A DNA stretch of 64,000 bases from Pseudosulfitobacter pseudonitzschiae (GTDB lineage: Bacteria > Pseudomonadota > Alphaproteobacteria > Rhodobacterales > Rhodobacteraceae): the NCBI RefSeq assembly GCF_900129395.1, contig NZ_FQVP01000004.1:248001-312000 (forward strand), given 5' to 3'. A model generated the notes under the pieces. That model was not told the DNA's origin and searched no databases. It saw only the letters and a program-made list of their open reading frames with translations. Of the stretch, positions 11,475 to 20,945 are shown piece by piece. Within the stretch, counting starts at the first letter, position 1. Each line of letters starts with the position of its first letter. The position numbers and the translations under genes are program-made.

Positions 11475-12095
11475 TCACACAAAGGGGAGTACAAGGCCCA
11501 CGAGAATCAGCAGCACACCAGCCCCGATATTGATCCGCCGCAGCGCCCCCGACGTGGTGACAAAGCTGCGCACACGTCCCACAAATGCGGCCATCGTCAG
11601 GTTGCCCAGCAGCGGGATCAGAACCGACGCGCCGATGATCAGCGCCACGTCGATCCACGTCACCGTGCGCAGATCGAAAAAGCCGGGCAGTACGCCCATA
11701 TAGAACAAAACCGCCTTTGGGTTTCCCAGAATGGCAAGGATTCCGGCCAGAAATCCCGCCATCATGCCGGGGCGGGTCAGGCGGCTGTCGGCGCTGATGG
11801 CGGCCCCTGCGTGGCGGATCAGCATCGCGCCCATCACGACGAAAACCCCGCAGGCCACCCAGCGCAGCACCAGCATGAAGGTGTCGAACACCGACAGGAT
11901 CCACGAAATGCCAAGGATCGCGACCAGCGGCCACACGATGTCGCCAATTGCCACCCCCAGGGCCAGCGGCCACGCGGCGCGAAACCCGCCTGACAGTCCG
12001 CGCGCCATCAGCGCCAGCCACACCGGTCCCGGCGTCAGGAACAGGATCAGCAGCGCGCCGCAGTACAGCATCAGATCGGCCCAGCTCAGCGTCAT
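11475..12095 (-). CDS. LysE/RhtB family amino acid exporter
   Basis: A 206-residue membrane protein with about six helices and the family start MTLSWADLMLYCGALLILFLTPGP. GNPKAVLFYMGVLPGFFDL near residues 126-144 is the second hallmark. The family exports amino acids such as threonine, homoserine or lysine; the substrate here is unknown. The ATG at 12095 overlaps the recF stop by four bases, so it is coupled to recF translation and interrupts the usual recF-gyrB adjacency. Confidence 0.88.
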   Translation of the reverse strand: MTLSWADLMLYCGALLILFLTPGPVWLALMARGLSGGFRAAWPLALGVAIGDIVWPLVAILGISWILSVFDTFMLVLRWVACGVFVVMGAMLIRHAGAAISADSRLTRPGMMAGFLAGILAILGNPKAVLFYMGVLPGFFDLRTVTWIDVALIIGASVLIPLLGNLTMAAFVGRVRSFVTTSGALRRINIGAGVLLILVGLVLPFV

Positions 12096-13195
12096 GTCAC
12101 GGCCTCTACCTTCGAGGCGCCATTCGCCTCGGTCACCTTCAGATATTGCGCCCGCGCGCCCAATGCTTCGAACAGGTTGCGGTCGGTGCCTGTCATCCAC
12201 GCCTGTGCGCCCAGAGCCACAATCTCGTCGTACAGGGCGGCGCGCCGGTCAGCGTCCAGATGGGCGGCAACCTCGTCCAGCAGCAACAGCGGCGGCGCGC
12301 CAAAGCTTTGGGCCAGTGCACGGGCGTTGGCAAGGATCAGCGACACCAGCAGCGCCTTTTGCTCGCCGGTCGAGCAATCGCGGGCAGGCACATCCTTGGC
12401 CGCATAGGTGCCGATCAGATCGGCGCGGTGCGGCCCGATCAGCGTGCGCCCCGCCGCCAGATCGCGTTTGCGCCCTTCGGCCAGCGCGGTGCGCAGATCA
12501 TCCTCGGAGGCGGGCAAGGGCGCATCCGCATGGATCAACTCCAGATCCGCCGTGGGAAAGGCCGTCTGCGCATCCTTCTGGGCGCTGTGCAGTTCGGCCA
12601 GTGTGGCCAGCCGGTTGGCATGGAGTCCGGCCCCCGCCTGCGCCATCTGTGCCTCAAGCGCGCCGTACCACGCCGGATCGCGCACCATGTCCTTCAGCAG
12701 CCGGTTGCGTTCGCGCATCGCCTTTTCATAGGCCAGCGACAGGTCCGCATGGCCGGGTTCAAAGCTTAGCGTCATCCGGTCCAGAAACCGCCGCCGCCCT
12801 TCCGCGCCCTCGATCCACAGCCGGTCCATCGCGGGGATCAGCCACAGCACCCGTGCGACCCGACCCAATGCCACCTGTGCTGCCGCCTTGCCGTCGATAC
12901 GCACCTGCCGCGCGCCGCCGGCCTCGGAGACGATGTCAATCTCGTGCACCTGCCGCAGCGATGTCAGCACGCCGCTGATCTTCCACCCCAGCGCCTCGGG
13001 CCTGCGGGTCATGTCCTCGGCGCTGGACCGGCGCAAACCGCGTCCGGGCGAAAACAGCGACACCGCTTCCAGAATGTTGGTCTTGCCCGCGCCATTGGGG
13101 CCAAACAACGCCACGGGGCGCGGATCGACAGCGATCCGCGCCATCCGGTGCGATCTGAAATGCGAAATCGTCAATGCAGAAAGGGACAGCTTCAC
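12092..13195 (-). CDS. recF: DNA replication and repair protein RecF
   Basis: A 367-residue SMC-like ATPase that helps load RecA at gaps. The N-terminus reads ALTISHFRSHRMARIAVD, with Walker A FGPNGAGKTNILEAV near residues 32-46. The C-terminal ABC signature region is STGEQKALLVSLILANARAL and the Walker B LLLLDEVAAHLDADRR. Length is normal. It follows dnaN by 52 bases and overlaps the LysE-type gene by four. Confidence 0.96.
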   Translation of the reverse strand: MKLSLSALTISHFRSHRMARIAVDPRPVALFGPNGAGKTNILEAVSLFSPGRGLRRSSAEDMTRRPEALGWKISGVLTSLRQVHEIDIVSEAGGARQVRIDGKAAAQVALGRVARVLWLIPAMDRLWIEGAEGRRRFLDRMTLSFEPGHADLSLAYEKAMRERNRLLKDMVRDPAWYGALEAQMAQAGAGLHANRLATLAELHSAQKDAQTAFPTADLELIHADAPLPASEDDLRTALAEGRKRDLAAGRTLIGPHRADLIGTYAAKDVPARDCSTGEQKALLVSLILANARALAQSFGAPPLLLLDEVAAHLDADRRAALYDEIVALGAQAWMTGTDRNLFEALGARAQYLKVTEANGASKVEAVT

Positions 13196-13247
13196 AACTG
13201 TCCCTTTCTTTTGGCCTTAAATATCCCCGCCGGAGGCAAGAAAACTC

Positions 13248-14366
13248 TTAAACGCGCATCGGCATGACGACGTAGACCGCCGACATGTCATTGCCTTCAC
13301 GCATCAAGGTCGGGTCGCCCGACGAATTGAACATGAACACGGCGTTTTCGCGATCCACCTGGCTGGCAATCTCCAGCAGGTACTTGGCATTGAACCCAAT
13401 CTCCAGCCGTTCGTCATTGTACGACACGGCCAGTTCTTCCTCGGCGGCACCGCTGTCGGGCGCGTTGACCGACAGGATCAGCCGGTCTTCGTCCAGTTGC
13501 AGCTTGACCGCGCGCGAACGCTCGGACGACACGGTCGCCACACGGTCCACGGCGCGGGCAAAGTCGCTGGCGTCCACTTCCAGCTTGCGGGTGTTGCCCT
13601 GCGGAATGACGCGGGTGTAGTCGGGGAAGGTGCCGTCGATCACCTTGGATGTCAGGGTAATGTCCGGCGTTGCAAAGCGCACCTTGGTTTCCGATACGGA
13701 GACGGCAATCTTCATATCATCATCGTCCAGCAGCTTGCGCAGCTCGCCCACGGTTTTGCGGGGCACGATCACGCCGGGCATCTCGTCGGCCCCTGCGGGC
13801 AGGTCGGTGTCGATCCGCGCCAGACGGTGACCATCCGTGGCCACACAGCGCAGCACCTTGCCGTCTTCGCCGGTCGATACGTGCATGTAAACGCCGTTCA
13901 GGTAATACCGGGTCTCTTCGGTCGAGATGGCGAATTTCGATTTGTCGAACAAGCGGCGCAGCTTGACCGCGTCAATCGAGAAATTCGACGCATACTCAGA
14001 GGAGGCCATGACCGGGAAATCTTCCTTGGGCAGGGTCGCCAGCGAAAAGTTCGACCGGCCCGCTTCGACCGTCAGGCGGCCCGCTGCGGCGTCGGCGGTC
14101 AGGGTGACCAGCGCGCCGTCGGGCAGTTTGCGCACGATTTCATGCAGCGTGGTGGCCGACACGGTGGTCGCGCCTGCGCGCTCGACCTGTGCGGGGGCCT
14201 TGTCCACAACCTCGATGTCCAGATCGGTGGCGCGGAACATGACGTCGGACCCTTCGGCCTCGATCAGCACGTTGGCGAGGATCGGAATGGTGTTGCGGCG
14301 TTCGACCACGGACTGGGCCTGGCTCACGGCTTTGAGCAACGCGGCCCGTTCAATACTGATTTTCAT
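13248..14366 (-). CDS. dnaN: DNA polymerase III subunit beta (sliding clamp)
   Basis: A 372-residue clamp protein beginning MKISIERAALLKAVSQAQSVVERRNTIPILANVL cut into the usual three-domain repeat, and ending with the family's YVVMPMRV. The VVERRNTIPIL block and TRYYLNGVYMH are hallmarks. A GGAGAGGG ribosome site lies just before the ATG. It lies downstream of dnaA, separated by a probable dnaA terminator, and upstream of recF. Confidence 0.97.
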   Translation of the reverse strand: MKISIERAALLKAVSQAQSVVERRNTIPILANVLIEAEGSDVMFRATDLDIEVVDKAPAQVERAGATTVSATTLHEIVRKLPDGALVTLTADAAAGRLTVEAGRSNFSLATLPKEDFPVMASSEYASNFSIDAVKLRRLFDKSKFAISTEETRYYLNGVYMHVSTGEDGKVLRCVATDGHRLARIDTDLPAGADEMPGVIVPRKTVGELRKLLDDDDMKIAVSVSETKVRFATPDITLTSKVIDGTFPDYTRVIPQGNTRKLEVDASDFARAVDRVATVSSERSRAVKLQLDEDRLILSVNAPDSGAAEEELAVSYNDERLEIGFNAKYLLEIASQVDRENAVFMFNSSGDPTLMREGNDMSAVYVVMPMRV

Positions 14367-14502
14367 CTGTCCCTCTCCAATCGGACCACCGGGACGGGCA
14401 AACTACCCTATACCGGCGTATTCTCAACCTTTTTGTTTGTTGTCGGCTGGATTGAAAGAAGGGTCAAGCGTGGCAGGCCGATTGCACCCTCTTCAAACAC
14501 AA

Positions 14503-14525
14503 ACGGCACCCGAAATGGGTGCCGT
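14503..14525 (-). terminator. Probable dnaA terminator
   Basis: A perfect 9-base-pair stem, ACGGCACCC / GGGTGCCGT, with loop GAAAT lies 20 bases after the dnaA stop on the minus strand. It is followed by a T-rich stretch (TTTGTGTTTG). It would separate dnaA from dnaN transcription. Confidence 0.65.
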
Positions 14526-14545
14526 GTGGTACAGGTGACGCAGGT

Positions 14546-15901
14546 TTACGCCTCGAGCGCGCGGCGCAGCATCTCCAGATCCTCGGCGATCTGACCATCC
14601 TGCACTTTCAGCTCTTCGATCCGGCGGACGCCGTGCATGACAGTGGTATGGTCGCGCCCCCCGAAGCGGCGTCCGATTTCAGGGAGCGAGCGGCTGGTCA
14701 GATGTTTGGACAGGTACATCGCCACCTGTCGCGGGCGCGCATAGCTGCGCAGGCGCTTGGGGCCGATCATGTCCGACAGGCGGATGTTGTAATGTTCGGA
14801 GACGCGGCGCTGGATTTCTTCGATGGTGATCTTGCGCTCCGACGCACGCAGCACGTCAGCCAGACAATCCTGGGTCAGGTCCATGTCGATCTCGCGGCCC
14901 ACGAGCGAGGCAAAGGCGAACAGGCGGGTCAGCGCGCCCTCGAGCACACGCACGTTGGTGGAAATGCGGTGGGCCAGGAATTCCAGCACGCCGGGCGCGA
15001 TGGACAGGTCGGGGTAATTCTGGCTTTGCTGTTCGACCTTGCTTTGAAGGATGCCCAGACGCAGTTCGTAATCCGTGGGGTGCAGGTCGACAACCAGACC
15101 ACATTGCAGACGCGATTTCACGCGATCCTCAAGGTCCTTGATCTCGCCGGGGGCGCGGTCGGCCGAGATGATGATCTGACGGTTCTGGTCCACCAGTGCG
15201 TTGAACGTGTGAAAGAATTCTTCCTGGGTCGAATCCTTGCCGGCGATGAATTGAACGTCATCCACCATCAGCACGTCGACGTTGCGGAAGATTTCCTTGA
15301 AATCCATCATCTTGCGATCACGCAGCGCCTGCACGAACCGGTACATGAACTGTTCTGCGGACAGGTACAGCACGGACAGGTCGGGGCGCGTTTGTTGCAG
15401 TTCCCACGCGATGGCGTGCATCAGGTGGGTTTTGCCCAGACCGACGCCACCATACAGAAACAGCGGATTGAACGTGACAGGACCACCTTCGGCCACGCGC
15501 TTGGCAGCGGCATGGGCCAGTTCGTTGGGTTTGCCCACGACAAAACTGTCAAAGGTAAACCGACGGTCCAGCGGCGCGGTGTTCAGCGCGGACGAGGGGG
15601 CAACTTTGGCCGGGGCTGCCAAAGGCTTGGCGGGCATCGAGCGCGGCTTTTCCGACATATTGGCCGCGACGGTAAAGTTCAGCCGGTTGATGGTGGCGTT
15701 TTCCGTGCGCAACTCGTGCAGAATCAGGTCTGCAAAGTTCTGGCTGACATAGTTGCCCATGAAATTGGTCGGCACGTTGAAGGTGGCAATGCCATCTTCA
15801 AGTTGCTGGAATTCCAGCGGCTCGATCCAGGTTGTGAAATTGTTCTGTCCGACGGTTTTGAGCAGCCGTTGTCTCAGCTGTCCCCATTTTTCTTGTGTCA
15901 T
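14546..15901 (-). CDS. dnaA: Chromosomal replication initiator protein DnaA
   Basis: A 451-residue AAA+ initiator. The N-terminal DnaB/DiaA-contact domain starts MTQEKWGQLRQRLLKTVGQN. Walker A is GGVGLGKTHLMHA (about residues 151-163) and Walker B VLMVDDVQF. The C-terminal DNA-binding signature is RRFGGRDHTTVMHGVRRIEE. A TTGGGGAA site precedes the ATG. It is flanked by rpsT upstream and dnaN downstream, an arrangement known from alphaproteobacteria, and does not by itself mark the replication origin. Confidence 0.98.
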   Translation of the reverse strand: MTQEKWGQLRQRLLKTVGQNNFTTWIEPLEFQQLEDGIATFNVPTNFMGNYVSQNFADLILHELRTENATINRLNFTVAANMSEKPRSMPAKPLAAPAKVAPSSALNTAPLDRRFTFDSFVVGKPNELAHAAAKRVAEGGPVTFNPLFLYGGVGLGKTHLMHAIAWELQQTRPDLSVLYLSAEQFMYRFVQALRDRKMMDFKEIFRNVDVLMVDDVQFIAGKDSTQEEFFHTFNALVDQNRQIIISADRAPGEIKDLEDRVKSRLQCGLVVDLHPTDYELRLGILQSKVEQQSQNYPDLSIAPGVLEFLAHRISTNVRVLEGALTRLFAFASLVGREIDMDLTQDCLADVLRASERKITIEEIQRRVSEHYNIRLSDMIGPKRLRSYARPRQVAMYLSKHLTSRSLPEIGRRFGGRDHTTVMHGVRRIEELKVQDGQIAEDLEMLRRALEA

Positions 15902-16326
15902 TCGTTAATTCCCCAAGCCTTTCTGCTGTCCCCACCGGATGCAACGCCTGCACCCAGCCACCTAATTACTGCCCACGAACCACTCGCCCTGTCCCGTGTC
16001 CCTACGAGATCAAAAGCGACTTGCGCCGTTTCGCCCAGAAAACGCACTTCGCCAGCGAGTGCCCGAATGAGCCCCCTGAACGACGTTCGTCATTCCAAAT
16101 GTTGATGCGACAGGTGGCGCCGGAAATACGGCAATACCACTGATCCATCCGGTTGCTGTGCAACCGTCCGGCCCACAATCGTACCCTTTTTTGTGCGGCA
16201 GCACGCGGGTCTGATTGTTCTGTCCCCCCAGGCGATGTGAATCGCTGTACCCTTGGTAGCAACTTCGTCAGTGACGCGGCAACAGAACTTAAATGTTGAC
16301 TCGGGCTTTTGTGGAAAAGAATCTAG

Positions 16327-16346
16327 GAGCCTTATTTTGAAGGCTC
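16327..16346 (-). terminator. Second hairpin downstream of rpsT
   Basis: A perfect 7-base-pair stem, GAGCCTT / AAGGCTC, with a six-base loop lies directly after the T-run of the first rpsT terminator on the minus strand. The two together look like tandem terminators, or the second may serve as an RNA 3' stabiliser if the first is read through. Confidence 0.45.
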
Positions 16347-16380
16347 AAAAAAGAAACGGCACCGCCTGAGCGATGCCGTT
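16347..16380 (-). terminator. rpsT terminator
   Basis: On the minus strand the stem AACGGCA / TGCCGTT is extended across one mismatch by CGC/GCG around a CTGA loop, then followed by TTTCTTTTTT. It lies 29 bases after the rpsT stop and is a good rho-independent terminator. Confidence 0.75.
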
Positions 16381-16409
16381 GCAAAACCGTCATAATTCTG
16401 TGTCTTGGC

Positions 16410-16673
16410 TTATGCCAGCGCTTTGACGCGCGATGACAACCGTGACATTTTCCGCGATGCGGTGTTTTTGTGGTACACGCCTTTGGTGACGCCACGCATC
16501 AGTTCGGGCTGTGCAACGCGCAGTGCAGATTCGGCTGCGGCCTTGTCACCGGAAGCAATCGCTTCCTCGACTTTGCGCAGGTATGTACGAATCCGCGAAC
16601 GGCGTGCTTTGTTGATTGCGAAACGTTTCTCGTTTTGACGGGCCCGTTTCTTGGCCTGAGGCGTATTTGCCAT
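16410..16673 (-). CDS. rpsT: 30S ribosomal protein S20
   Basis: An 87-residue basic protein that binds the 5' domain of 16S rRNA during 30S assembly. It starts [19 protein letters not shown] and ends with [19 protein letters not shown], both typical. It lies between the enoyl-CoA hydratase gene and dnaA, has a promoter-like sequence upstream (16739-16767) and a terminator, so it is likely transcribed alone. A GACGAGAT ribosome site precedes the ATG. Confidence 0.98.
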   Translation of the reverse strand: MANTPQAKKRARQNEKRFAINKARRSRIRTYLRKVEEAIASGDKAAAESALRVAQPELMRGVTKGVYHKNTASRKMSRLSSRVKALA

Positions 16674-16738
16674 GATTATCTCGTCCCAATGATTGGTGCG
16701 GTAGTGTAAAAACAGCGATTTGCTGCGGTGAAGCCGCG

Positions 16739-16767
16739 TCTTTAGGCGCGCGGCACGTTCGAGTCAA
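16739..16767 (-). promoter_or_regulatory. Candidate rpsT promoter
   Basis: On the minus strand TTGACT (16767-16762) is followed by a 17-base GC-rich spacer and TAAAGA (16744-16739), about 65 bases before the rpsT ATG. The -35 is near consensus and the -10 is weak. Confidence 0.45.
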
Positions 16768-16814
16768 CGCCTGTCGTGCGTGTCCCCCGTGCACCGGCAC
16801 AGGGGCTGTGCACT

Positions 16815-17591
16815 TTACTTGTCGCGGAACTGCGGTTCGCGTTTTTCCAGAAAGGCAGCCATGCCCTCGGACTGGTCTTCGGTGGCGAACATCGAATGGA
16901 ACAGCCGACGTTCGAACAGCAGCCCGTCGCGCAGCGGCACTTCGAACGCCTGGTTCACCGATTCCTTGATCGCCATCACGGAAATCATCGACTTCGACGC
17001 GATCTTGTTGGCGGCGGCCATGGCCTCTTCCATCAGCTTCTTGGTGGGAACCACCCGGCTGACCAACCCGCACCGCTCGGCCTCTTCGGCATCCATGAAA
17101 CGGCCCGTCAGGTTCATGTCCATCGCTTTGGACTTGCCCACGAAACGTGCCAGGCGCTGCGTGCCACCGATGCCGGCCATCACACCAAGGTTCACTTCGG
17201 GCTGGCCGAACTTGGCGCTTTCCGATGCGATGATGAAATCGCACATCATTGCCAGCTCGCAGCCGCCGCCCAGCGCATAGCCGGAGACCGCTGCAATGAT
17301 CGGCTTGCGGGCACGACAGATGGATTCGGTCGAATCGGTGAACAGGTTGCCCATGAACGTGTCGACAAAGCCCATCTCGGCCATCATGGCGATGTCGGCG
17401 CCCGCGGCGAATGCTTTTTCCGATCCGGTGATGACGATGCAGCGCACCTTGTCATCTTTTTGCGCCTCGGTGACAGCGTCAGCCAGTTCGCCCAGCAGTT
17501 CGCCGCTGAGCGCGTTCAGCGCGTCCGGGCGGTTCAGCGTGATGCGGGCGACGTGGTCGTCTACGTCGACGATGATCGTCTCATAGGCCAT
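16815..17591 (-). CDS. Enoyl-CoA hydratase
   Basis: A 258-residue crotonase-family enzyme that hydrates trans-2-enoyl-CoA in beta-oxidation. The two catalytic glutamates of true hydratases are present: E112 in [12 protein letters not shown] and E132 in [12 protein letters not shown]. The oxyanion-hole segment AAGADIAMM is near residues 62-70. Length is typical of the short-chain mitochondrial-type enzyme. It is a single gene between mutM and rpsT, with a GCACAG-GGG-CTGTGC hairpin (16797-16811) just after the stop but no T-run. Confidence 0.93.
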   Translation of the reverse strand: MAYETIIVDVDDHVARITLNRPDALNALSGELLGELADAVTEAQKDDKVRCIVITGSEKAFAAGADIAMMAEMGFVDTFMGNLFTDSTESICRARKPIIAAVSGYALGGGCELAMMCDFIIASESAKFGQPEVNLGVMAGIGGTQRLARFVGKSKAMDMNLTGRFMDAEEAERCGLVSRVVPTKKLMEEAMAAANKIASKSMISVMAIKESVNQAFEVPLRDGLLFERRLFHSMFATEDQSEGMAAFLEKREPQFRDK

Positions 17592-17654
17592 GTGAATGCT
17601 TCCATTTGTTGCCGTCTGAGGGCGTTCCTTACCATGGGCGGCGTACGTTTCAAG

Positions 17655-18506
17655 CTAAGTTTGACATAGTGCGCAGTAGAATGAAGACCGCCCCGATTGC
17701 ACGATTCTTTGCACGGTGCCGGTGCATCCGGGGGTGCGACAAGGCTGTCCCTCGCGGCCATATACGTCAAAGCTGTGCTGGAAATATCCAAGCTCTCCAT
17801 CAGCTTGCCGGAAATCGCGCAAGGACGATCCACCCGCAGCGATGGCATCTGACAGCACCTCGCGGATGATCGGAACAAGGGCACGCACACGCGCTTGTGA
17901 GATGTTCCCAGCCTTGCGACGTGGCGACACACCGGCGCGAAAAAGGGCTTCGCAGACATAGATATTGCCCAGTCCAGCGACGATCCGTTGATCCAGAAGC
18001 GCCGATTTGACCGGTGACGCCTTGCCCTTGAACGCCTGCACCAGCACGTCTTCGTTGAACGCATTGCCCAGCGGCTCGGGCCCCAGCACGGCCAGCAGCT
18101 TGTGCTGTTCGGCAGTGGCGGTGTCCAGCAGGTCCATCGCGCCAAAGCGGCGCGGGTCGTTGAAGGTGACGCGCGCACCGTTGTCCATGTGCAGCACCAC
18201 GTGATCGTGTTTCTCGGGGGCAGGGTGGGTGTGCACGAACTGGCCCAGCGGATCGCCCGAGATCAGCATGCGCCCCGACATGCCCAGATGGATCAACAGC
18301 GTCTCGCCGCTGTCCAGGTCGGCGAGGATGTATTTTGACCGCCGGCGCAGGCCCAGCACCTGCCGTCCCGTCAACCGTGCCGCCATTTCAGGCGGAAAGG
18401 GCCAGCGCAGATCGGGGCGGTTCACGTCCGCCTGGGCGATCACCGCGCCCTCCATGACGGGGGCCAATCCGCGGCGTACTGTCTCGACCTCTGGTAATTC
18501 GGGCAT
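17655..18506 (-). CDS. mutM: Formamidopyrimidine-DNA glycosylase
   Basis: A 283-residue bifunctional glycosylase/AP lyase that removes 8-oxoguanine. The start [14 protein letters not shown] gives the catalytic proline 2 and glutamate 3. K57 lies in the LRRRSKYIL region. The C-terminal zinc finger is complete, with the first pair spaced C-x4-C (CRTPGC) and the second C-x2-C (CALC). It is divergent from ubiE with a 89-base gap, a recurrent alphaproteobacterial arrangement. Confidence 0.96.
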   Translation of the reverse strand: MPELPEVETVRRGLAPVMEGAVIAQADVNRPDLRWPFPPEMAARLTGRQVLGLRRRSKYILADLDSGETLLIHLGMSGRMLISGDPLGQFVHTHPAPEKHDHVVLHMDNGARVTFNDPRRFGAMDLLDTATAEQHKLLAVLGPEPLGNAFNEDVLVQAFKGKASPVKSALLDQRIVAGLGNIYVCEALFRAGVSPRRKAGNISQARVRALVPIIREVLSDAIAAGGSSLRDFRQADGELGYFQHSFDVYGREGQPCRTPGCTGTVQRIVQSGRSSFYCALCQT

Positions 18507-18595
18507 CGAATGGTTTCCTGTGACAAAAGGTGCGCATTGTGCGCAGGCCCCAGCGCCCTATAACAAGGCGGACTGACAAAGGCGACATTGACACG

Positions 18596-19348
18596 ATGAC
18601 CGACGACACAAGCAAGACCACCCATTTCGGATTTGAAACCGTCCCCGAGGCTGACAAGGCCGGTCGGGTTCAGGGCGTGTTCAATTCGGTCGCCAGCAAA
18701 TACGACATCATGAACGATGTGATGAGCATGGGCATCCACCGGATCTGGAAGGATGCGATGATGGACTGGCTGGCGCCGCGCGCCGGTCAAAAGCTGCTGG
18801 ATGTGGCGGGCGGCACTGGCGACATTTCATTCCGCTTCCTGAAACGCGCAGGCAGCGGTCACGCCACGGTGCTGGACCTGACCGAACCGATGCTGATCGA
18901 AGGCCGCAAGCGCGCCGAGGCCGAGCAGATGCACGACAGCCTGGATTGGGTCGTCGGCGACGCGATGGCTCTGCCCTTTGCCGACAACACCTTTGACGTC
19001 TACACAATCAGCTTTGGCATCCGCAACGTGACCCGCCCCCAAGAGGCGCTGAACGAAGCCTACCGCGTGCTGCGCCCCGGTGGTCGGCTGATGGTTCTGG
19101 AATTCAGCCAACTGCCCAACGCCGCGATGCAAAAGGCTTATGACCTCTATTCGTTCAACGTGATCCCGCAGATGGGCAAGATGATCGCGAACGACCGCGA
19201 CAGCTATCAGTACCTGGTCGAATCGATCCGCAACTTTCCCGATCAGGACACGTTCCTGGGCATGGTGCGTGCCGCCGGGTTCGAGAACGCCAAATATCGC
19301 AACATGACAATGGGCGTCGCCGCCCTGCATTCGGGATGGAAGATCTAG
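18596..19348 (+). CDS. ubiE: Ubiquinone/menaquinone C-methyltransferase UbiE
   Basis: A 250-residue SAM-dependent methyltransferase of ubiquinone biosynthesis. Motif I is [15 protein letters not shown] near residues 67-81. The UbiE hallmarks [18 protein letters not shown] and VLEFSQ are present. The ATG at 18596 is chosen because the conserved N-terminus begins there. It is followed two bases later by ubiB on a GTG start, so the two are one operon. Confidence 0.97.
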   Translation: MTDDTSKTTHFGFETVPEADKAGRVQGVFNSVASKYDIMNDVMSMGIHRIWKDAMMDWLAPRAGQKLLDVAGGTGDISFRFLKRAGSGHATVLDLTEPMLIEGRKRAEAEQMHDSLDWVVGDAMALPFADNTFDVYTISFGIRNVTRPQEALNEAYRVLRPGGRLMVLEFSQLPNAAMQKAYDLYSFNVIPQMGKMIANDRDSYQYLVESIRNFPDQDTFLGMVRAAGFENAKYRNMTMGVAALHSGWKI

Positions 19349-19349
19349 C

Positions 19350-20882
19350 GTGCGCGGACCTCACAACATCTGGCGGTTGATCCGCACCGGCGCCACGCTG
19401 GAACGCACTGGCGCGATGAACGTGGTGCTGGACGCCTTTGATGCGCCCAAACCGATCCGTTTCGTGGCCAAGCTGCTGGGCAAGCCGTTCATGTGGCTGG
19501 GCTATTACGGTGATCCGTCCATGCCTCCCGCGACCCGCGCGCTGACGGCGCTGGGCCCGGCCTACATCAAGTTCGGTCAGGTTTTGTCGACCCGTCCCGA
19601 TGTGGTGGGCGAGGAACTGGCCGTGCAGTTGCGCGTGTTGCAGGACAAGCTGCCGCCCTTCGATGTTGCCGAGGCCAAGCGCGAGATCGAAAAGGAGCTG
19701 GGTCAGCCTGTCGACACGATCTTTTCCGACTTCAGTGAACCCGTGGCCGCGGCATCGATCGCGCAGGTCCACAAGGCGACCCTGCGCGAAACTGGTGAAG
19801 AGGTCGCGGTCAAGGTGCTGCGTCCCGGCATCGAAGCGGCCTTTCGCAAGGATGTGGATGCCTTCTATTTCGCGGCCCGTCTGGCGGATGTCTTTGCCCC
19901 CGGCGCGCGCCGCCTGCGGCCAATGGATGTGATCGAACATTTCGACGGCGTCGTGCGCGGCGAACTGGACCTGCGGCTGGAAAGCGCTGCGGCGTCGGAA
20001 TTTGCCGCCAATACCGTGGATGACGCGGGCTTTCGCCTGCCGCCGATCAAATGGGAATATTCCGCGCGCCGCGTGATGACGCTGGGCTGGGCCGACGGTG
20101 TGTCGATGGGCGACAATGACGCCATCGACGCGCTGGGCGTCGACCGGGTCGAACTGTCCGAGCGGGTGCTGCAACTGTTCCTGAACCACGCGCTGCGCGA
20201 CGGCTTTTTTCACGCCGACATGCACCAGGGCAACCTGAAGGTCGCGGCCAACGGAGACATCATCGCCTATGATTTCGGCATCATGGGCCACATCGACGAA
20301 TACACCCGTCGTGTCTATGCCGAGATTCTCTTTGGCTTCATCCGCAAGGATTACAAACGCGTCGCCGAAGTGCACTTCGAGGCAGGCTATGTGCCCGCCG
20401 ACAAGGATGTCGACGAATTCGCCCGCGCCCTGCGCGCCGTGGGCGAGCCGATCTTTGGCATGGACGCCACCCGCATTTCGATGGCGCGGCTGCTGAGCTA
20501 TCTGTTTGAAGTGACCGAACGGTTCGGCATGGAAACACGCACCGAGCTGATCCTGTTGCAACGCACCATGGTGGTTGTCGAAGGCGTGGCGCGGTCATTG
20601 AACCCGCGCATGAACATCTGGGAAGTCGCCAGCCCTATCGTCACCGACTATATCAAGACATCCATCGGCCCGCGCGCCGCGCTGCGCGATCTGGGCAAAA
20701 CGGCAATGGTTCTGGCCCGCTTTGGTCCCCGCCTGCCCGCACTGGTCGAGGCTGCGCTGGTGCGTCAGGCCAAGGAAGAGACCCCGCCACACCGCCCATT
20801 CTGGCGCTGGATCGTTCTGGCAGTCTTCGGTGGCATGGCGGTCGGGGGTGCCATATTCGCGCTGGCCCAACATCTGGGCTAA
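19350..20882 (+). CDS. ubiB: Ubiquinone biosynthesis protein UbiB (ABC1/ADCK kinase-like)
   Basis: A 510-residue atypical kinase-like ATPase required for coenzyme Q synthesis. The KxGQ motif is YIKFGQVLSTRPD near residues 72-84. The alanine-rich loop is AAASIAQVHKA, the VAVKVLRP strand follows, and the catalytic region reads HADMHQGN followed by YDFGIMG. One or two C-terminal membrane helices (WRWIVLAVFGGMAVGGAIFALA) anchor it. The start is GTG at 19350, two bases after ubiE. Confidence 0.96.
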   Translation: MRGPHNIWRLIRTGATLERTGAMNVVLDAFDAPKPIRFVAKLLGKPFMWLGYYGDPSMPPATRALTALGPAYIKFGQVLSTRPDVVGEELAVQLRVLQDKLPPFDVAEAKREIEKELGQPVDTIFSDFSEPVAAASIAQVHKATLRETGEEVAVKVLRPGIEAAFRKDVDAFYFAARLADVFAPGARRLRPMDVIEHFDGVVRGELDLRLESAAASEFAANTVDDAGFRLPPIKWEYSARRVMTLGWADGVSMGDNDAIDALGVDRVELSERVLQLFLNHALRDGFFHADMHQGNLKVAANGDIIAYDFGIMGHIDEYTRRVYAEILFGFIRKDYKRVAEVHFEAGYVPADKDVDEFARALRAVGEPIFGMDATRISMARLLSYLFEVTERFGMETRTELILLQRTMVVVEGVARSLNPRMNIWEVASPIVTDYIKTSIGPRAALRDLGKTAMVLARFGPRLPALVEAALVRQAKEETPPHRPFWRWIVLAVFGGMAVGGAIFALAQHLG

Positions 20883-20917
20883 CGCCTTTTCTCTGGTTCA
20901 AAAAATCCTGCGGGGGT

Positions 20918-20938
20918 CCGGGGGCGCAATGCCCCCGG
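20918..20938. terminator. GC-rich hairpin after ubiB
   Basis: A perfect 8-base-pair stem, CCGGGGGC / GCCCCCGG, with loop GCAAT, lies between convergent ubiB and thiolase genes and is embedded in a GGGGGTCCGGGGG stretch. There is no U-run next to the stem. It resembles the G/C-run intergenic hairpins scattered in Rhodobacteraceae genomes. Confidence 0.5.
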
Positions 20939-20945
20939 GGTCACA

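Larger units (their letters stand above)
15902..16409. other. dnaA-rpsT intergenic region without a gene
   Basis: 508 bases with no recognisable coding sequence. It must hold the dnaA promoter, but I see no convincing -35/-10 pair. It holds two hairpins downstream of rpsT and a 7-base-pair stem CGGTTGC/GCAACCG (16150-16166). One near-match to a DnaA box (TGTGGAAAA at 16310) is present. No cluster of DnaA boxes is visible, so I do not call an origin. Confidence 0.6.

Noticed and set aside
16150-16192. Hairpin plus T-run upstream of dnaA as a small-RNA terminator
   Set aside because: The T-run starts about 20 bases after the stem, too far for a rho-independent terminator, and no small-RNA promoter is evident.
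15902-16409. Replication origin next to dnaA
   Set aside because: I see one near-match to a DnaA box and no cluster or AT-rich unwinding region; in many alphaproteobacteria oriC is not at dnaA. A GC-skew plot of the whole chromosome would settle it.
19155-20561. A 468-codon open frame on the minus strand opposite ubiE/ubiB
   Set aside because: It lies wholly within two well-supported genes and has antisense-type composition without any domain.
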